Part shown: positions 6,732 to 7,717 of the stretch, piece after piece
Numbering within the stretch: position 1 is the first letter of the stretch
Layout: every line of letters starts with the position of its first letter
NCBI GenBank assembly: GCA_001701065.1
Contig: DAAL01000163.1
Coordinates: 1-7,717, forward strand
DNA length: 7,717 nucleotides
Reading direction: 5' to 3'
Origin: Bacteroidales bacterium GP4
Lineage (GTDB): Bacteria > Bacteroidota > Bacteroidia > Bacteroidales > Muribaculaceae
The notes under the pieces: generated by a model
Told to the model about the DNA's origin: nothing
What the model saw: only the letters and a program-made list of their open reading frames with translations
Database searches by the model: none
Translations under genes and position numbers: made by a program

Positions 6732-7717
6732 CTATAGAATACCGTTTTTCTTGAATACTTTTTCAATCTTTTCAAGGGCAGTCTGAACCTGCTCCTTTGT
6801 ATGTGTAGCCATAAGGCTGAAACGAATCAATGTATCGTGGGGAGCAACCGCAGGCGAAACCACCGGATTCACAAACACACCTTCTTCAAGGAGGTCACGG
6901 GTCACGGTGAATGTCTTGTAGTTGTCACGTATGAACAATGGAATAATGGGGGTGGAAGTGTTGCCTATCTCACAACCCATGTTGCGGAAGCCCTCAAGCG
7001 CGAAATTGGTCACTTCCCACAAGCGTTCCTGAATGCCGGGGTCACTCTCCATGATGTCAAGAGCGGCAAGAACAGCGGCTGTCGAAGCAGGAGTGATACT
7101 TGCTGTGAAGATGTAAGAGCGCGAATGGTGACGGAGGAAATTGGTAATCTCCTTGTCGCAGGCAATGAAACCGCCGAGCGAAGCAAACGACTTACTGAAT
7201 GTGCCCATGATGAGGTCCACATCCTTTGCCACGCCGTAATGGTCGCACACACCGCGTCCGCCGCGTCCGAAAACACCTATGCCGTGGGCTTCGTCCACCA
7301 TGACGCTTGCATCGTACTTCTTGGCGAGGCGCACGATTTCAGGCAGATTTGCCACGTCGCCTTCCATAGAGAATACGCCATCAGTCACGATGAGCTTCAC
7401 CTTGTCGGGGTCGCACTTCTTGAGTTGGTTCTCAAGCGACTCCATGTCGTTATGCTTGTATTTGAGCGACTGTGAGAATGACAGGCGACGACCTTCTATG
7501 ATAGAAGCGTGGTCCTGTTCGTCCCAAAGTATGTAATCTTCACGTCCTGTCAAGGTGGATACTACGCCAAGATTCACCTCAAAACCAGTTGAGTAAATCA
7601 TTGCGTCCTCCTTGCCGGCGTAAGCGGCAAGACGTGCTTCAAGTTCTTTATGGATGTCAAGGGTTCCGTTGAGGAAAGGCGAACCAGCACAGCCAGTACC
7701 ATACTTCTTGATGGCGG
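6732..7717 (-). CDS. spt: Serine palmitoyltransferase (C-terminal part, start outside window)
   Basis: A PLP enzyme of the alpha-oxoamine synthase family that condenses serine with a long-chain acyl-CoA, the first step of sphingolipid synthesis. 327 complete residues are visible, opening AIKKYGTGCAGSPFLNGTLD, an internal family motif, so the reading frame continues past 7717. In visible numbering the key residues are H69 (DQDHASI-like EQDHASI, ring stacking), D141 and H144 (VDEAHGIGVFG) and the PLP lysine K175 (MGTFSKSFASLGG). Their spacing (72, 3, 31) equals H159, D231, H234 and K265 of the Sphingomonas enzyme, which suggests about 90 residues are missing upstream. The GTFSKSFASLGGFIA segment is typical of serine palmitoyltransferase; 2-amino-3-ketobutyrate CoA ligase and 8-amino-7-oxononanoate synthase usually have a GTLGKA-type lysine loop. 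The gene stops at TAG (6734-6732) and is followed by its own terminator. Confidence 0.87.
   Translation of the reverse strand, partial: AIKKYGTGCAGSPFLNGTLDIHKELEARLAAYAGKEDAMIYSTGFEVNLGVVSTLTGREDYILWDEQDHASIIEGRRLSFSQSLKYKHNDMESLENQLKKCDPDKVKLIVTDGVFSMEGDVANLPEIVRLAKKYDASVMVDEAHGIGVFGRGGRGVCDHYGVAKDVDLIMGTFSKSFASLGGFIACDKEITNFLRHHSRSYIFTASITPASTAAVLAALDIMESDPGIQERLWEVTNFALEGFRNMGCEIGNTSTPIIPLFIRDNYKTFTVTRDLLEEGVFVNPVVSPAVAPHDTLIRFSLMATHTKEQVQTALEKIEKVFKKNGIL

Noticed and set aside
6801..7475. Plus-strand open frame of 224 codons opposite spt
   Set aside because: It is fully antisense to a conserved PLP enzyme; the long frame results from codon bias in the real gene.

Overview
The window looks like chromosomal DNA of a Bacteroidales bacterium. 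Candidate promoters fit the Bacteroidetes form (-7 box TAnnTTTG, with a weak TTG element about 17-20 bp upstream). Start codons have A-rich leaders instead of Shine-Dalgarno sequences. The gene set (serine palmitoyltransferase, large YfhO protein, PerR with a reverse rubrerythrin) fits an anaerobic, sphingolipid-making gut bacterium. A placement near Muribaculaceae is possible but is only a guess.

Layout. 1-248 (-) is the first 82 codons of an O-acetylhomoserine aminocarboxypropyltransferase (metY-like). 249-477 is a divergent intergenic region with a promoter facing each way and a 15-bp palindrome. 478-4674 (+) is a tightly packed three-gene unit: a YfhO-family polytopic membrane protein, a small methyltransferase-fold protein (ATGA overlap) and an XerD-type tyrosine recombinase (1-nt gap). 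A short AraC-type DNA-binding protein (4679-5083, -) converges on xerD with only 4 bp between the stop codons. 5084-5536 has no convincing gene; it holds the leader side of the AraC gene and the terminator of the next operon. 5537-6558 (-) is a two-gene peroxide-defence operon, perR then a reverse rubrerythrin, closed by a clear intrinsic terminator. 6559-6731 holds the perR promoter, a PerR-box-like palindrome over it, a second longer inverted repeat and the terminator of the last gene. 6732-7717 (-) is the C-terminal part of a serine palmitoyltransferase whose N-terminus lies outside the window.

How the genes work together. The clearest functional unit is perR-rbr. A Fur-family regulator with all five PerR metal ligands lies upstream of a rubredoxin-diiron peroxidase, and a perfect 17-bp palindrome resembling the Bacillus PerR box overlaps the -7 element of the operon. 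This predicts an autoregulated, peroxide-derepressed operon. The yfhO-methyltransferase-xerD unit is probably co-transcribed, but no shared function is evident. I did not find an obviously new multi-gene system; the regulatory architecture at 6575-6639 is the part most worth testing.
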